A DNA stretch of 64,000 bases from GCA-2401155 sp045047085 (GTDB taxonomy: Bacteria > Pseudomonadota > Alphaproteobacteria > Rhizobiales > Rhizobiaceae): assembly GCA_045047085.1 (NCBI GenBank), contig JASFYT010000004.1:1-64000 (forward strand). The letters run 5' to 3'. Below the pieces are notes generated by a model. That model did not search any database, was not told the DNA's origin, and saw nothing but the letters and a program-made list of their open reading frames with translations. A program made the translations under genes and the position numbers. Position 1 is the first letter of the stretch. Each line of letters begins with the position of its first letter. Shown here piece after piece: positions 17,091 to 25,988 of this stretch.

Positions 17091-17291
17091 TCAGAATATG
17101 ACATCAAGTACATAGTGTTTGTCTAGAGCTGGATGGAAGGAAAGCGTTTCACCAGGCAACGGCCGACGTGGGATTAACGTTTATAATTGGAGTTCCGATA
17201 AATAAGGCCACAGGAGTATTGCTGGATGGTCAAATACTTCAAGCGGTGTACCCACCTGCTCCATGGTTTAAGCTGGTGATCAAGAATTATT
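17091..17291 (-). pseudogene. decayed MalK/UgpC-type ABC ATPase remnant
   Basis: Translating the minus strand across frames gives three pieces of one ATPase in the right order. LDHQL (17289-17272) matches the H-loop region (normally THDQxE). MEQVGTPLEVFDHPA, then after a one-base deletion NTPVALFIGTPIINV, matches the block after the H-loop (17264-17170). LPGETLSFHPALDKHYVLD followed by a stop matches the extreme C-terminus of these proteins (to 17091). The long middle parts between the pieces are gone. It appears to be the relic of a third importer ATPase, and the lost transporter may have belonged to this sugar cluster or to a predecessor of the amino acid one. Confidence 0.8.
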
Positions 17292-17317
17292 TTGGCATAT
17301 AATAATGTTCATCAATA

Positions 17318-18064
17318 TCACAGAATCTGACTCAAAAATTCTTTCGTTCGCGGGTCTGTGGCTTTTTCGAAGAATGTCGCGGGAGGGCCATGCTCTACAA
17401 TTACACCTCTATCTGTAAAATAAACATGGTCGGCCACTTCGCGGGCGAAGCCCATTTCGTGGGTAACCAAGATACAAGTCATTCCATCTTCTGCCAGTTC
17501 CTTGATTGTGATCAACACTTCGTTGACAGTCTCTGGGTCAAGTGCTGCAGTCACCTCATCAAACAAAATCACATCAGGGTTCATGGCAAGCGAACGGGCA
17601 ATTGCCACCCGTTGCTGCTGGCCTCCTGATAGTTCGCCGGGATAAGCGTTTTCCTTGCCTTCCAGGCGAACTTTTTTAACCAGGTTTCGGGCTAGTTTTT
17701 CAACCTCTGCTTTATCCTGTTTTAACACCAGGACCGGTGCCATCATAATGTTTTGAAGCGCCGTTTTATGGGGAAACAGATTATACTGCTGAAACACCAT
17801 GCCAACTTTTTTTCGAAGTTGAAGTTTATCAAGATCAGGATCATTTACTTCCTGCCCTTCCACCAATATTGAACCCTGCTGAAAATCGTTTAGCGCGTTT
17901 ATACATCGGATCAATGTCGATTTGCCAGAGCCGGAAGGGCCGATGATACAAATCACTTCGCCCTTCATTACGTCCAGTGAAATTCCTTTAAGAACTTCCA
18001 GTGTGCCAAAGGATTTATGTACGTCCTTAATCGACACCATTGGTTGGGAATCAGTCCAGTTCAT
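17318..18064 (-). CDS. polar amino acid ABC transporter ATP-binding protein (GlnQ type)
   Basis: This 248-residue ATPase has Walker A GPSGSGKST near 40, Q-loop VFQQYNLFPH, signature LSGGQQQRVAIARSLA, Walker B VILFDEVTAALDPE and H-loop LVTHEMGFARE. All are canonical, with no C-terminal regulatory domain, as in GlnQ/HisP. AGGAGAAAATGCT precedes the ATG. It is the last gene of the sarcosine-oxidase-like operon, and with the two upstream permeases forms the inner-membrane complex. Confidence 0.94.
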   Translation of the reverse strand: MNWTDSQPMVSIKDVHKSFGTLEVLKGISLDVMKGEVICIIGPSGSGKSTLIRCINALNDFQQGSILVEGQEVNDPDLDKLQLRKKVGMVFQQYNLFPHKTALQNIMMAPVLVLKQDKAEVEKLARNLVKKVRLEGKENAYPGELSGGQQQRVAIARSLAMNPDVILFDEVTAALDPETVNEVLITIKELAEDGMTCILVTHEMGFAREVADHVYFTDRGVIVEHGPPATFFEKATDPRTKEFLSQIL

Positions 18065-18075
18065 AGCATTTTCTC

Positions 18076-18924
18076 CTAGCCCTTAACGGCAAATTTCTTT
18101 TCCAGATACACTGTCCAGCGCGCAATCGGGTAGCAGTAGATAAAAAATATCAGCAGGACGAATGAATAAAAGGGCATTAGCAGGTCGGGACGACCGCCTT
18201 CAGCTGCAAGTGCCTGACCTGTTAGTGTCATGACTTCCGATACCCCAACGATTGACGCAAGCACGGTCGCCATTGTCAGAATCGAATAAAGGTTCATCCA
18301 CGGCGGCAACATACGTTTTACACATTGAGGCAGGATAATCCGCCATAAGGTTTGCGTGCGGGTATAAGCAAGACTTTCAGCTGCCTCCCATTGACCACTG
18401 GGAAGCGATATAACAGCACCACGCACAATCTCAGATACATTGGCCATAACCGGCAATGATAGGCCGACAATCGCTTTTAGCCAGTCTGGTAGCGGAATGA
18501 TGACGCTACCGATACGTATTTCAAATGGTAACAGAAACATCGCGAAGAACAACAACACCAGCCACGGTGAGTTACGAAAAAACTGCGTGATAAACCATGA
18601 GGATCTTCTTGTTACCCCATTCAGCGATATCTGGCCGAGGCCCAGTGCGGCCCCTACCAATGTGCCGATTGCCATGGCGCAAATGGAAATAATTATGTTG
18701 AACATGAATCCGTTTAACAATAGCGGCATCCAGCGCAACAGCACATCAAATATGGAGACCGCCGCCGGGTCAGCGGCGGAGTGTGCGACACCCGTTGACA
18801 TTACAAGTACAGCAGCAAGTATCAGGCCATGAGATAATTTCAAACGCAAAGGCGGTGTCTTGTTTTGCTTACTTCCGGCCTCCAGTAAAACCGGTAGATC
18901 TGTTTTATATTCTGACATATTCAT
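18076..18924 (-). CDS. polar amino acid ABC transporter permease
   Basis: I take the ATG at 18924 (282 residues) because it overlaps the upstream stop as ATGA; longer in-frame starts lie inside that gene. The N-terminal 35 residues are hydrophilic, then a hydrophobic segment ends in VAHSA. A His/Glu/PAAT-type permease core follows, with the coupling loop EAAESLAYTRTQTLWRIILP near 190-210 (key residues E, A, A, R and P). It partners the permease encoded just upstream. Confidence 0.92.
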   Translation of the reverse strand: MNMSEYKTDLPVLLEAGSKQNKTPPLRLKLSHGLILAAVLVMSTGVAHSAADPAAVSIFDVLLRWMPLLLNGFMFNIIISICAMAIGTLVGAALGLGQISLNGVTRRSSWFITQFFRNSPWLVLLFFAMFLLPFEIRIGSVIIPLPDWLKAIVGLSLPVMANVSEIVRGAVISLPSGQWEAAESLAYTRTQTLWRIILPQCVKRMLPPWMNLYSILTMATVLASIVGVSEVMTLTGQALAAEGGRPDLLMPFYSFVLLIFFIYCYPIARWTVYLEKKFAVKG

Positions 18925-19667
18925 GCTCCAAATCCCGGTAATTTCATGGCACGTTCCCAACGGTTCATGCCGAAAACCAAAATTCCAACAAGAAGGAAAT
19001 AAGACAACAGCATAAATAACATCATCTCGGTAACGTTAACGTTGTCAGACCAAATCTGGTTCGCCTCATAGAGCATTTCAGGAACTGCTATCGCATAAGC
19101 AAGCGTCGTGGTTTTGACCAGATTAACAAGGTTATTATTCAGTGCTGGCAGGATCACCCGGAATGCGAGCGGCAAGGTTATATCTTTATAAATTTGGAAT
19201 CGGTTAAACCCAAGCGCTTCGGCTGCTTCAATAGTTGAATCGGGCACCGCCTCGATACCAGAGCGAAATATCTCCACGTTAAACGCGCCAGCAAAAAACG
19301 ACAGAGAGATTACCGCCCAGGCGAAACTCCCCAGTATTGGCTCCTCCCCACCATAATCATTGGTCACTTTTGGCAGGATTGTACCGATGGCAAAATAGAA
19401 GAAATACAATTGAACCAGAGGCGGCGTATTTCGAAAAAGTTGAATATACCCGTTGACGATGCGTCGGGTCCATTTCAAGGGAGAGCCTTGTAGCCAGGCA
19501 CCGATCATACCAATGATTACCGAGAAAAATAAACATACGAGCGACAATTTTACGGTCATGAAAAACCCGTCAACCATACGGTTGCGGTCGTAGCTGTCAT
19601 ATAAGAAGGGAAGGTTTATCCCTGTCTCATCGTATAATACTCTAAACCATTCAAAAAACGTTTCCAT
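18921..19667 (-). CDS. polar amino acid ABC transporter permease
   Basis: From the ATG at 19667 (248 residues), with GGAGGGCGG about 10 bases upstream; an earlier in-frame start would include that ribosome site in the coding sequence. It is a His/Glu/PAAT-family permease with an N-terminal amphipathic stretch, a long first helix near 35-60, the coupling loop EAAEALGFNRFQIYKDITLP near 145-165, and a further helix pair at the C-terminus. The two permeases differ clearly, so the pore is a heterodimer. Confidence 0.92.
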   Translation of the reverse strand: METFFEWFRVLYDETGINLPFLYDSYDRNRMVDGFFMTVKLSLVCLFFSVIIGMIGAWLQGSPLKWTRRIVNGYIQLFRNTPPLVQLYFFYFAIGTILPKVTNDYGGEEPILGSFAWAVISLSFFAGAFNVEIFRSGIEAVPDSTIEAAEALGFNRFQIYKDITLPLAFRVILPALNNNLVNLVKTTTLAYAIAVPEMLYEANQIWSDNVNVTEMMLFMLLSYFLLVGILVFGMNRWERAMKLPGFGA

Positions 19668-19725
19668 CTGTTTTCCGCCCTCCCCATCCACTCAGGCGGT
19701 AGTTAAAGCCTGATTTCGTATGAAA

Positions 19726-19757
19726 CTGGCGGAACAAACTCATGCTTGCTCCGCCAG
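19726..19757 (-). promoter_or_regulatory. intergenic stem-loop after the amino-acid-binding-protein gene
   Basis: CTGGCGGA (19726-19733) pairs perfectly with TCCGCCAG (19750-19757). Inside, CAA and TTG extend the stem after one mismatch. It begins 13 bases past the stop of the binding-protein gene and precedes the first permease gene, a position suited to protecting the upstream mRNA and raising the binding protein over the permeases. A TTTC follows on the transcribed strand, too short for a convincing terminator. Confidence 0.7.
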
Positions 19758-19770
19758 AAAAAGTTTAAGC

Positions 19771-20583
19771 CTATTTGTATTTGTCGTGCATCGCTTTAGC
19801 AAACGGTGTGTTGGCAACACCCCATTTTGTTTCCAATGCCAAGATACGACCTGATTTGTGCCAGCCAATAATCATGTCACCCATCAGAGCATGAAATTTG
19901 TCTTCGCCAAGTTTCACAGCAAGGCCCCAAGGAGCGTCATCGATGGTTGGCAGTGGCATTTCATAGTCAGCCCATTCCGGCAATTTGGTTTTAGCCACAT
20001 GAGATGAATCGTCATAGACAAACGCTACGCAGTTACCAGCTTTCAGGGCTGCGTAAACTTCCGTAGTGCCTTTAAACGCTATAATTTTTGCACCAAATTC
20101 ACGGCCGGTTTTCTTGTTGTAAAATGCGCCCTGAATTCCGCATACCGGTTTACCGCGAAGGTCTTCCCATTTTTTGAAACCAAATTTCTTCGGTGTCAAA
20201 ATATTGGTGCCCGATGAATAATAATTGGGATCAGCAATATACACCACTTTACGACGATCGGGCTTGTCAGTCATTGTAGCAAGCAATAGATCAACTTTAC
20301 CTTGTTGCAAAAACTGCATACGGTTAGAACTTACAACCGGTATATATTCAATTTTTACTCCCAGTTTATCAGCCACGTCCTGAGCCAATTCTGGTTCAAT
20401 ACCAACAATCTTTCCTGATGGATCACGAAAGCCATAAGGCTTGTAGTCAGCTTTAACTGCCACCTTCAGTACACCTCTGGCTTTGATATCATCAAGAACA
20501 TCAGCTTGGGCAACCGTTGCAGATAGTGCAAAAACACTTACTGCTGCTGCGCATGTTACGCCTTTGATTATTTTGTTGAACAT
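19771..20583 (-). CDS. polar amino acid ABC transporter substrate-binding protein
   Basis: This 270-residue family-3 binding protein has a Sec signal peptide ending ATVAQA (residue 27) before DVLDDIK. The typical start of the mature domain follows: GVLKVAVKADYKPYGFRD, then IEPELAQDVADKLG. The motifs DLLLATMTDKPDRRKVV (here the usual Arg that holds the ligand carboxylate is retained) and FVYDDS (hinge) are present. CCAAGGAGGAAAACT precedes the ATG. The operon context argues for an N-substituted amino acid or a small imino acid as ligand. Confidence 0.93.
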   Translation of the reverse strand: MFNKIIKGVTCAAAVSVFALSATVAQADVLDDIKARGVLKVAVKADYKPYGFRDPSGKIVGIEPELAQDVADKLGVKIEYIPVVSSNRMQFLQQGKVDLLLATMTDKPDRRKVVYIADPNYYSSGTNILTPKKFGFKKWEDLRGKPVCGIQGAFYNKKTGREFGAKIIAFKGTTEVYAALKAGNCVAFVYDDSSHVAKTKLPEWADYEMPLPTIDDAPWGLAVKLGEDKFHALMGDMIIGWHKSGRILALETKWGVANTPFAKAMHDKYK

Positions 20584-20646
20584 AGTTTTCCTCCTTGGTT
20601 AAGCCGCTCAAATGTTTGAAACGACAGAAATTTGTTTTTAGTCTAA

Positions 20647-20665
20647 ACCAGCACCTCCCGCTGGT
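20647..20665 (-). promoter_or_regulatory. intergenic stem-loop between MmgE/PrpD gene and binding-protein gene
   Basis: ACCAGC (20647-20652) and GCTGGT (20660-20665) form a 6-bp stem with a 7-base loop in the 153-base gap, the widest gap inside this operon. It may mark an internal processing point or a separate promoter for the transport genes. The stem is short and no T-tract follows directly, so I cannot call it a terminator. Confidence 0.4.
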
Positions 20666-20736
20666 ATCTTCGAAAATATGCGAACCGGTTGCTCCTCAGC
20701 TGTCATGCCAAATTGTCGACGGCATTGATTACCGAG

Positions 20737-22128
20737 TTACGCGGATTGGTGAAGAGCCACGGTCTTTTTCCAGTCCTTGGTTTCCTCCTTTGCGATTGGT
20801 GGGAGTGTTTCCACATCATGATGTAATAGTTTTGACGCAAGTTCCAGCAGATCCACGCTCTCAGGATCAACAACACCCATCGATTGCCCGCATACGTCAA
20901 GGCAGGTATTAAACTTGGAAAGCAGGTCTTCATCGGACAAAGGGCGTCCCGGCATTCCGTATGCCTCGCCGCAAAACCCGCTTAACGTTCGACCGTTTGA
21001 AAAAGAAACTTTAAGCCGGGCGCTTTCCGGGTACTTCATCCTCATCTCGTTCGTCGACAGATCCATGGCCGTACTAACTGTAACCTTTTCCATCAATTCG
21101 ATTTTTTGACTTGATTTGACGGCTTCTGGCTCAAGGTCATCCAATGTTACTTTTCCGTGATGAGCCGCGCAAGCTAGCGCATAGGGCAGACTGAATTGAG
21201 CTTCCTGAGGGGTATTCGGACGCGGATATGCGAGGCTGATATCGACAAGGTCAGGCACCTCAGCTTCTATTGAAACAATATCTTCTACCGTTGCATTTGC
21301 TTCGCTCATCAATTTGGCCATATTATCAATCGCTGCATGGGCAGCAGAACACACCGGGCTTGTTTTAAACAGTAACCCGGGGTCAATAAGTCGCCAACGT
21401 ATACCAAGAGTTGCAGCTTCTTCGTCTACGTTTTGTCCACCATTCAGCAACTCAAAATATCCTCGGCTATCTTCAAATACATCAATTGGTCCACTTAGCC
21501 CGGCATCGATAGCCCGAACAAATCCGATCGCCCTGCCTGCAGCCTCACCGACCAGATATGCTTTACCATGGGTCCCAAAAACCGATTTACTGCCACCCGC
21601 TGCCGCAGCTGCAAGGCCGATTGCCTGCGCCGTATTTTTTGCACTCAATTTGCAAAGACAGCTGGCTGCCGCAGTTGCTCCAATTAGACCAAAAGTAATT
21701 GTGCTCCACCAACCTTTGAAGTAGTGATTATGGCCACAAATATCCGCAAGCGTATAGGCCACTTCCGATCCAGCAATAAACGCTTCAATCATTTCCCCTT
21801 CAGATGCATTGCGCTCTCGAGCAAGCGCAAAAACCACCGGGAATATTACCGCAGATCCATGCATGATGCCGGTGTAGCTGGTATCATCAAAATCCCAGAT
21901 ATGGGCTGCCATGCCGTAAACTTGCGCCGCTGTCACAGGGTCAGCAGGATATCCAACCAGCGCATTTTTCAAGGATTTAACTTTTGCGTGCTTTAGCCCC
22001 GCCGTGCTGACACCGATTGTATCCAGAATTGCCCTTCGCGCTGCCACCAATACATCGGATGGAATATCATCGCGCGATAGCCCAATGCTCCAATACCCAA
22101 ATTTTTGTGCCAACGGTTGACTATTCAT
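20737..22128 (-). CDS. MmgE/PrpD family protein
   Basis: This 463-residue protein has the all-alpha MmgE/PrpD domain (from about 5 to 260), with ILDTIGVSTAGLKHAK, a WDFDDTSY segment near 75 and the HGSAVIFP block near 90. The smaller C-terminal alpha/beta domain is normal. Known members are 2-methylcitrate dehydratase, cis-aconitate decarboxylase and, in Agrobacterium, iminodisuccinate epimerase. A role as dehydratase or epimerase for the compound imported here is inference. Its ATG overlaps the gamma-subunit stop as ATGA, so it is tied to the oxidase genes. Confidence 0.88.
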   Translation of the reverse strand: MNSQPLAQKFGYWSIGLSRDDIPSDVLVAARRAILDTIGVSTAGLKHAKVKSLKNALVGYPADPVTAAQVYGMAAHIWDFDDTSYTGIMHGSAVIFPVVFALARERNASEGEMIEAFIAGSEVAYTLADICGHNHYFKGWWSTITFGLIGATAAASCLCKLSAKNTAQAIGLAAAAAGGSKSVFGTHGKAYLVGEAAGRAIGFVRAIDAGLSGPIDVFEDSRGYFELLNGGQNVDEEAATLGIRWRLIDPGLLFKTSPVCSAAHAAIDNMAKLMSEANATVEDIVSIEAEVPDLVDISLAYPRPNTPQEAQFSLPYALACAAHHGKVTLDDLEPEAVKSSQKIELMEKVTVSTAMDLSTNEMRMKYPESARLKVSFSNGRTLSGFCGEAYGMPGRPLSDEDLLSKFNTCLDVCGQSMGVVDPESVDLLELASKLLHHDVETLPPIAKEETKDWKKTVALHQSA

Positions 22129-22724
22129 TTTTGATCACCTTCAACACGATAACCAAATCCAAGTGCACAAGTACATAGATAATCCCAAATACTTGCTGCC
22201 CAGGTAAAAGGAATAATTATTTCAAACACATTTGTTTCGTCACGCTTTATCAACACACCCACATGATGGATGCCCGTTTGAACAAAGTCGCCCACGGGAA
22301 ATGCCGCCAATGAAATATCGATCCCGGCGAGCCTTGCCATCAATGCCTCACTGGCTTCCCCTGCGATTGAAATGACGCAACGTGCATGCGACAAATCTAC
22401 AATTGCTAATTTATACGGGTCAATGGTCGAGCATAATCTGTCATATGCTTCATCATCCTTGTGACGAATAAGGATTTTGTCAGGCGCAATGGCAAAACAT
22501 TCAGCCGTATCAAAACCTTGAACAGAGCGATAATCGCCAAAGTTCTGAAACCCAAAATCATTGACTATTGGGCGACAAGATTCTTCAAAATCTGCCCATC
22601 CCGCAATTTGCAGTAAATTTCCCAAAGGGCGCTCTGATAACAACAACGCCGGCTGAGAAGCATCCGATACGCCGAAATCTCCAGCTATCCGGCAGGCGTC
22701 AAGGGCTGAATGACGTTCAAGCAT
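22125..22724 (-). CDS. sarcosine oxidase gamma subunit family protein
   Basis: From the ATG at 22724 (199 residues), overlapping the alpha-subunit stop by 8 bases; earlier in-frame starts lie deep in that gene. The sequence has the SoxG pattern: short N-terminal helix, an ILIRHKDDEAYDRL segment, VVDLSHARCVISIAGEAS near 120, and DFVQTGIHHVGVLIKRD then FEIIIPFTWAAS in the last third. The subunit is a GcvT-like fold that packs on the alpha subunit and has no known catalytic residue of its own. Confidence 0.86.
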   Translation of the reverse strand: MLERHSALDACRIAGDFGVSDASQPALLLSERPLGNLLQIAGWADFEESCRPIVNDFGFQNFGDYRSVQGFDTAECFAIAPDKILIRHKDDEAYDRLCSTIDPYKLAIVDLSHARCVISIAGEASEALMARLAGIDISLAAFPVGDFVQTGIHHVGVLIKRDETNVFEIIIPFTWAASIWDYLCTCALGFGYRVEGDQK

Positions 22725-25716
22725 TTTGGCGCTCTCCTTCCGGATCAAAGAAATGATGAGAAACAATTTTTGCCGACAAACTGGTGCCGCCGACAAAATC
22801 AACCGCGCGCATTGTATCGCCCATTCGAGCAGGGCCGTTTTTCAAGAATGCCAATGCAATATTTTTCCCAAGGGCAGGAGAATATGTTGTCGAAGAAACC
22901 CATCCTTCACCGTGACCAACAGTGGGACCTGAAGCCTCAAATATTAAGGCGCCGGGAAGTGTTCCTGAACTTCCGTCAAACTCCAGACCAACGAGTGTAG
23001 GCCGAGACGCATCGACCAACAAAGATCGATTTCGCAACACTGAACCAATGAATGGTTTCTTGCGCGAAGCAAACCGATCCATACCAAAATCATTCAGTGT
23101 AGTTCGGCCATCCAGTTCCGGACCCGCCACATGACCTTTTTCAATACGCAAAGCTCCCATTGCCTCTGTGCCATAGGGCTGCACATTGAATTTTTCACCG
23201 AACTTGATCAGTGATTCCCATACCTTTTTCCCAAAGCCAGATGGAATATACACCTCAAAGGCCAACTCTCCAGAGTAACTCATTCTGTGAATTCTAACGG
23301 CGATGCCATCGATTTTGGCATGGGTAAAATGATTGTTAGGCAATGCTTCGGAACTCAAATCGACATCCTGGATTGAGGCAATCAACAAGTCCCGCGAGTT
23401 CGGACCGGCAACCGCAATGGCCGCCCATTGGTCCGTAATTGAGGTCACGTGAACTCTCAGGTCTTTCCACGCGGTCTGTAATAGATGTTCGCAAGAGGCC
23501 AGAACTTTGGCTGCATTCGCTGTCGTAGTCGTCATGAAGTAATCAAATTCAGCAATCCGTGCTGTAGCGCCATCATCCATAACGAGGCCATCTTCACGCA
23601 GCATTATGCCATAACGTATTCTACCGACCTGAAGGGTCTTCCATCCATTTACATATATACGATTTAGAAATTCAGAGGCATCCGGCCCCTGCACAGCAAT
23701 CTTGCCCAGAGTTGATACATCAACCATTCCAACCGATTTTCGCACATGAGCAGCTTCACGAACATAAGCGTCGTTTAATAACTCCTTTCCTATGGGATAG
23801 TACCGCGGACGCATCCAAGCGCCGGCTTCATTCATCGCCGCCCCATTGGTTTCGTGCCAGTCATGAATGGGTGATTTTCTCGTTGGTTGAAAATGCCGTC
23901 CATGGCCATGACCGACGATTGCACCGATTGTAACTGGCGTAAACGGCGGACGAAAAGTAGTTGTGCCAACTTGGGGAATTGTTTTTTTCTGCAGTTCGGC
24001 CATTCCAGCCAGCGCATTCATGTTGGAAAGCTTACCCTGATCAGTTGCCATGCCGGTTGTTGTATACCGTTTCAGGTGTTCCACAGAAACATAACCTTCA
24101 CGATGAGCCAGAGCGATATCAGTATGTAAAACGTCATGTTGCAAATCGATAAAGGCTTTGCCGTGTGTTTTGCCATTTGCTTTGGTGAACAACCAAACAG
24201 GGTGGATTTCACGCGCCCAGTCATCGGCAAAAGGTGTTGTCGGAGATGGCGGCAGCTCACCGAACTCACCTTTTATTCCTGCATCCAATGCCGCGGCTGT
24301 ACCTTGTAAAAATCCCTGAGAAATAGTTAGTTCAAGATCACCAACAGCAATTGCGCTGCCTGCACACTTCATCGTTTCCAGGCGACCTTCCTCAGGAATG
24401 AAGCAGGCTTTGCTTTCGTTGTAGATAGGCTTTTGCTGTCGCTGGCTCCATAAATGCACAACCGGAGACCAGCCACCGGAGATAGCAATGATATCGCAGG
24501 ACACTGTTTCAGCGTTTCCCGTGGCTACACCGTTTTCATCTGTGGCGGAAATTATAGCGGCAGAAACTTGTTTTCGCCCCTTTGCGGCGATTACGCCATA
24601 TCCCTGAAACGTCTTAATTCCGGCAGCATCAAGCGGCTTCAACAGACTGTCCGGCACATTTAGTCGCGCATCAAGCAGCGTGACTTTGGCACCGGCGCGA
24701 GCCAGATCCAGCGCTGAACTGTATGCACTGTCATTGTTGGTCGCTACCACAATATTGCGCCCTGGCCGAACACCATAGCGATTAACATAGGTGCGTGCTG
24801 CACCTGCCAGCATTACTCCGGGCTTGTCATTGCCGCCAAACACCAATGGTCGCTCAATAGCACCGGTTGCCATAACCGCTTGTTTGGTTCGTATCTGCCA
24901 GTAACGCTGCCCCGAAAGAACGGGGACCTGCCCATGATCCCCAATCCGCTCAACCACGCCATAGACATCCTGATCATAGGCCCCAAATACAGTTGAACGG
25001 GTCAAAATCTGTACATTATTCATATTCTGAAGTTCGTTCAACGCACCTTCTAACCATGCCTCCTGCTGGTCAACCAACGGTGCAGAAAGTAACGAACCAC
25101 CCAGTGCCATGTCCTGTTCGACAAGCATTACCTTTGCACCACTGCGACCGGCAGCAAGTGCTGCCGAAATTCCTGCTGGCCCACCACCAATCACCAGCAC
25201 ATCGCAAAAACCATTCACCTTTTCATAGGTATCGGGATCCGCCAGTTTGGTTGCCCTTCCCATTCCCGCAGCTTTGCGGATAAATTTCTCGCAAAACATC
25301 CAAAAACTGGTGCCCCTGAATGGGCCAATGAAGGTTTTATAGTAAAAGCCGGCAAACAAGAATGGTCCGAACAACTGGTTCATAGCACCAAAATCAAATC
25401 TTACATTTGGCCAGGCATTTTGCCCGGTAGCGCTAAGTCCATCAATTGCTTCAACGGTAGTCGCCCGCGCATTGGGTTCGCTTTTTGCGCCCGTATGCAA
25501 TTGAACAAGCGCGTTGGGCTCCTCTACACCGGCGCTGTAGATACCCCTTGGCCGGTGATATTTAAAACCTCGTGCCACAACCAATTGTCCATCTGCCATT
25601 AAGGCGGAGGCAAGTGTGTCACCTGGATGGGCGGATAGTTTACGACCATCGAATGAAAGTGTCAGTTTCACAGAACGGTCTATTCGCCCTCCAGTTGCAA
25701 TTCGGGACCCAGCCAT
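22717..25716 (-). CDS. sarcosine oxidase alpha subunit family protein
   Basis: This 999-residue protein matches the usual length of heterotetrameric sarcosine oxidase alpha chains. Its domains are a ferredoxin-like N-terminal domain (about 10-100, PGDTLASALMADG), an NAD/FAD-type Rossmann domain starting at GGGPAG near 174, and a GcvT-like aminomethyltransferase domain (about 600-990) that binds tetrahydrofolate in characterised enzymes. In those enzymes it passes the methylene group to folate. The gene overlaps the delta stop as TAATG. Because substrates of this family are wider than sarcosine, the name is kept at family level. Confidence 0.92.
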   Translation of the reverse strand: MAGSRIATGGRIDRSVKLTLSFDGRKLSAHPGDTLASALMADGQLVVARGFKYHRPRGIYSAGVEEPNALVQLHTGAKSEPNARATTVEAIDGLSATGQNAWPNVRFDFGAMNQLFGPFLFAGFYYKTFIGPFRGTSFWMFCEKFIRKAAGMGRATKLADPDTYEKVNGFCDVLVIGGGPAGISAALAAGRSGAKVMLVEQDMALGGSLLSAPLVDQQEAWLEGALNELQNMNNVQILTRSTVFGAYDQDVYGVVERIGDHGQVPVLSGQRYWQIRTKQAVMATGAIERPLVFGGNDKPGVMLAGAARTYVNRYGVRPGRNIVVATNNDSAYSSALDLARAGAKVTLLDARLNVPDSLLKPLDAAGIKTFQGYGVIAAKGRKQVSAAIISATDENGVATGNAETVSCDIIAISGGWSPVVHLWSQRQQKPIYNESKACFIPEEGRLETMKCAGSAIAVGDLELTISQGFLQGTAAALDAGIKGEFGELPPSPTTPFADDWAREIHPVWLFTKANGKTHGKAFIDLQHDVLHTDIALAHREGYVSVEHLKRYTTTGMATDQGKLSNMNALAGMAELQKKTIPQVGTTTFRPPFTPVTIGAIVGHGHGRHFQPTRKSPIHDWHETNGAAMNEAGAWMRPRYYPIGKELLNDAYVREAAHVRKSVGMVDVSTLGKIAVQGPDASEFLNRIYVNGWKTLQVGRIRYGIMLREDGLVMDDGATARIAEFDYFMTTTTANAAKVLASCEHLLQTAWKDLRVHVTSITDQWAAIAVAGPNSRDLLIASIQDVDLSSEALPNNHFTHAKIDGIAVRIHRMSYSGELAFEVYIPSGFGKKVWESLIKFGEKFNVQPYGTEAMGALRIEKGHVAGPELDGRTTLNDFGMDRFASRKKPFIGSVLRNRSLLVDASRPTLVGLEFDGSSGTLPGALIFEASGPTVGHGEGWVSSTTYSPALGKNIALAFLKNGPARMGDTMRAVDFVGGTSLSAKIVSHHFFDPEGERQNA

Positions 25717-25979
25717 TATGCCACCTCACGTGCAAGGTGACATTTTCCGACCTCATGGGTCAGGGTATTTCTTTCCAGCACCAGCCATTGGCGGCAACCC
25801 TCCACATGATGCCAATATTCTTTATGCAAACCGCGCGGATTATCTCGCATGAAGACGTAATCCGTCCAGATTTTTTGATCAATTTCATCCATTGCCGGGC
25901 GCACGACACCAGCATCTGCCCCGTAGACAAACTCTGTTTCATCTCGCAAACCACAAACTGGACAATCAATTCTCAACAT
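25716..25979 (-). CDS. sarcosine oxidase delta subunit family protein
   Basis: This 87-residue protein has CPVCG at residues 6-10, then HHVEGCRQWL near 57-66. These Cys and His residues are the zinc ligands of the delta subunit. An FMRDNPRGLHKEYWHH run near 44-58 is diagnostic of the family. It lies 9 bases after the beta gene and overlaps the alpha ATG, the invariant beta-delta-alpha-gamma order. Its role is structural, joining the alpha and beta chains. Confidence 0.93.
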   Translation of the reverse strand: MLRIDCPVCGLRDETEFVYGADAGVVRPAMDEIDQKIWTDYVFMRDNPRGLHKEYWHHVEGCRQWLVLERNTLTHEVGKCHLAREVA

Positions 25980-25988
25980 CTGGATTTC

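Noticed and set aside
18440..18832. 130-codon plus-strand frame inside the amino acid permease gene
   Set aside because: It is the mirror of a hydrophobic coding sequence; the minus-strand permease is clearly real.
20647..20665. Hairpin upstream of the amino acid binding-protein gene as a riboswitch
   Set aside because: A single 6-bp stem is far too simple, and no glycine, SAM or other known riboswitch core is recognisable.
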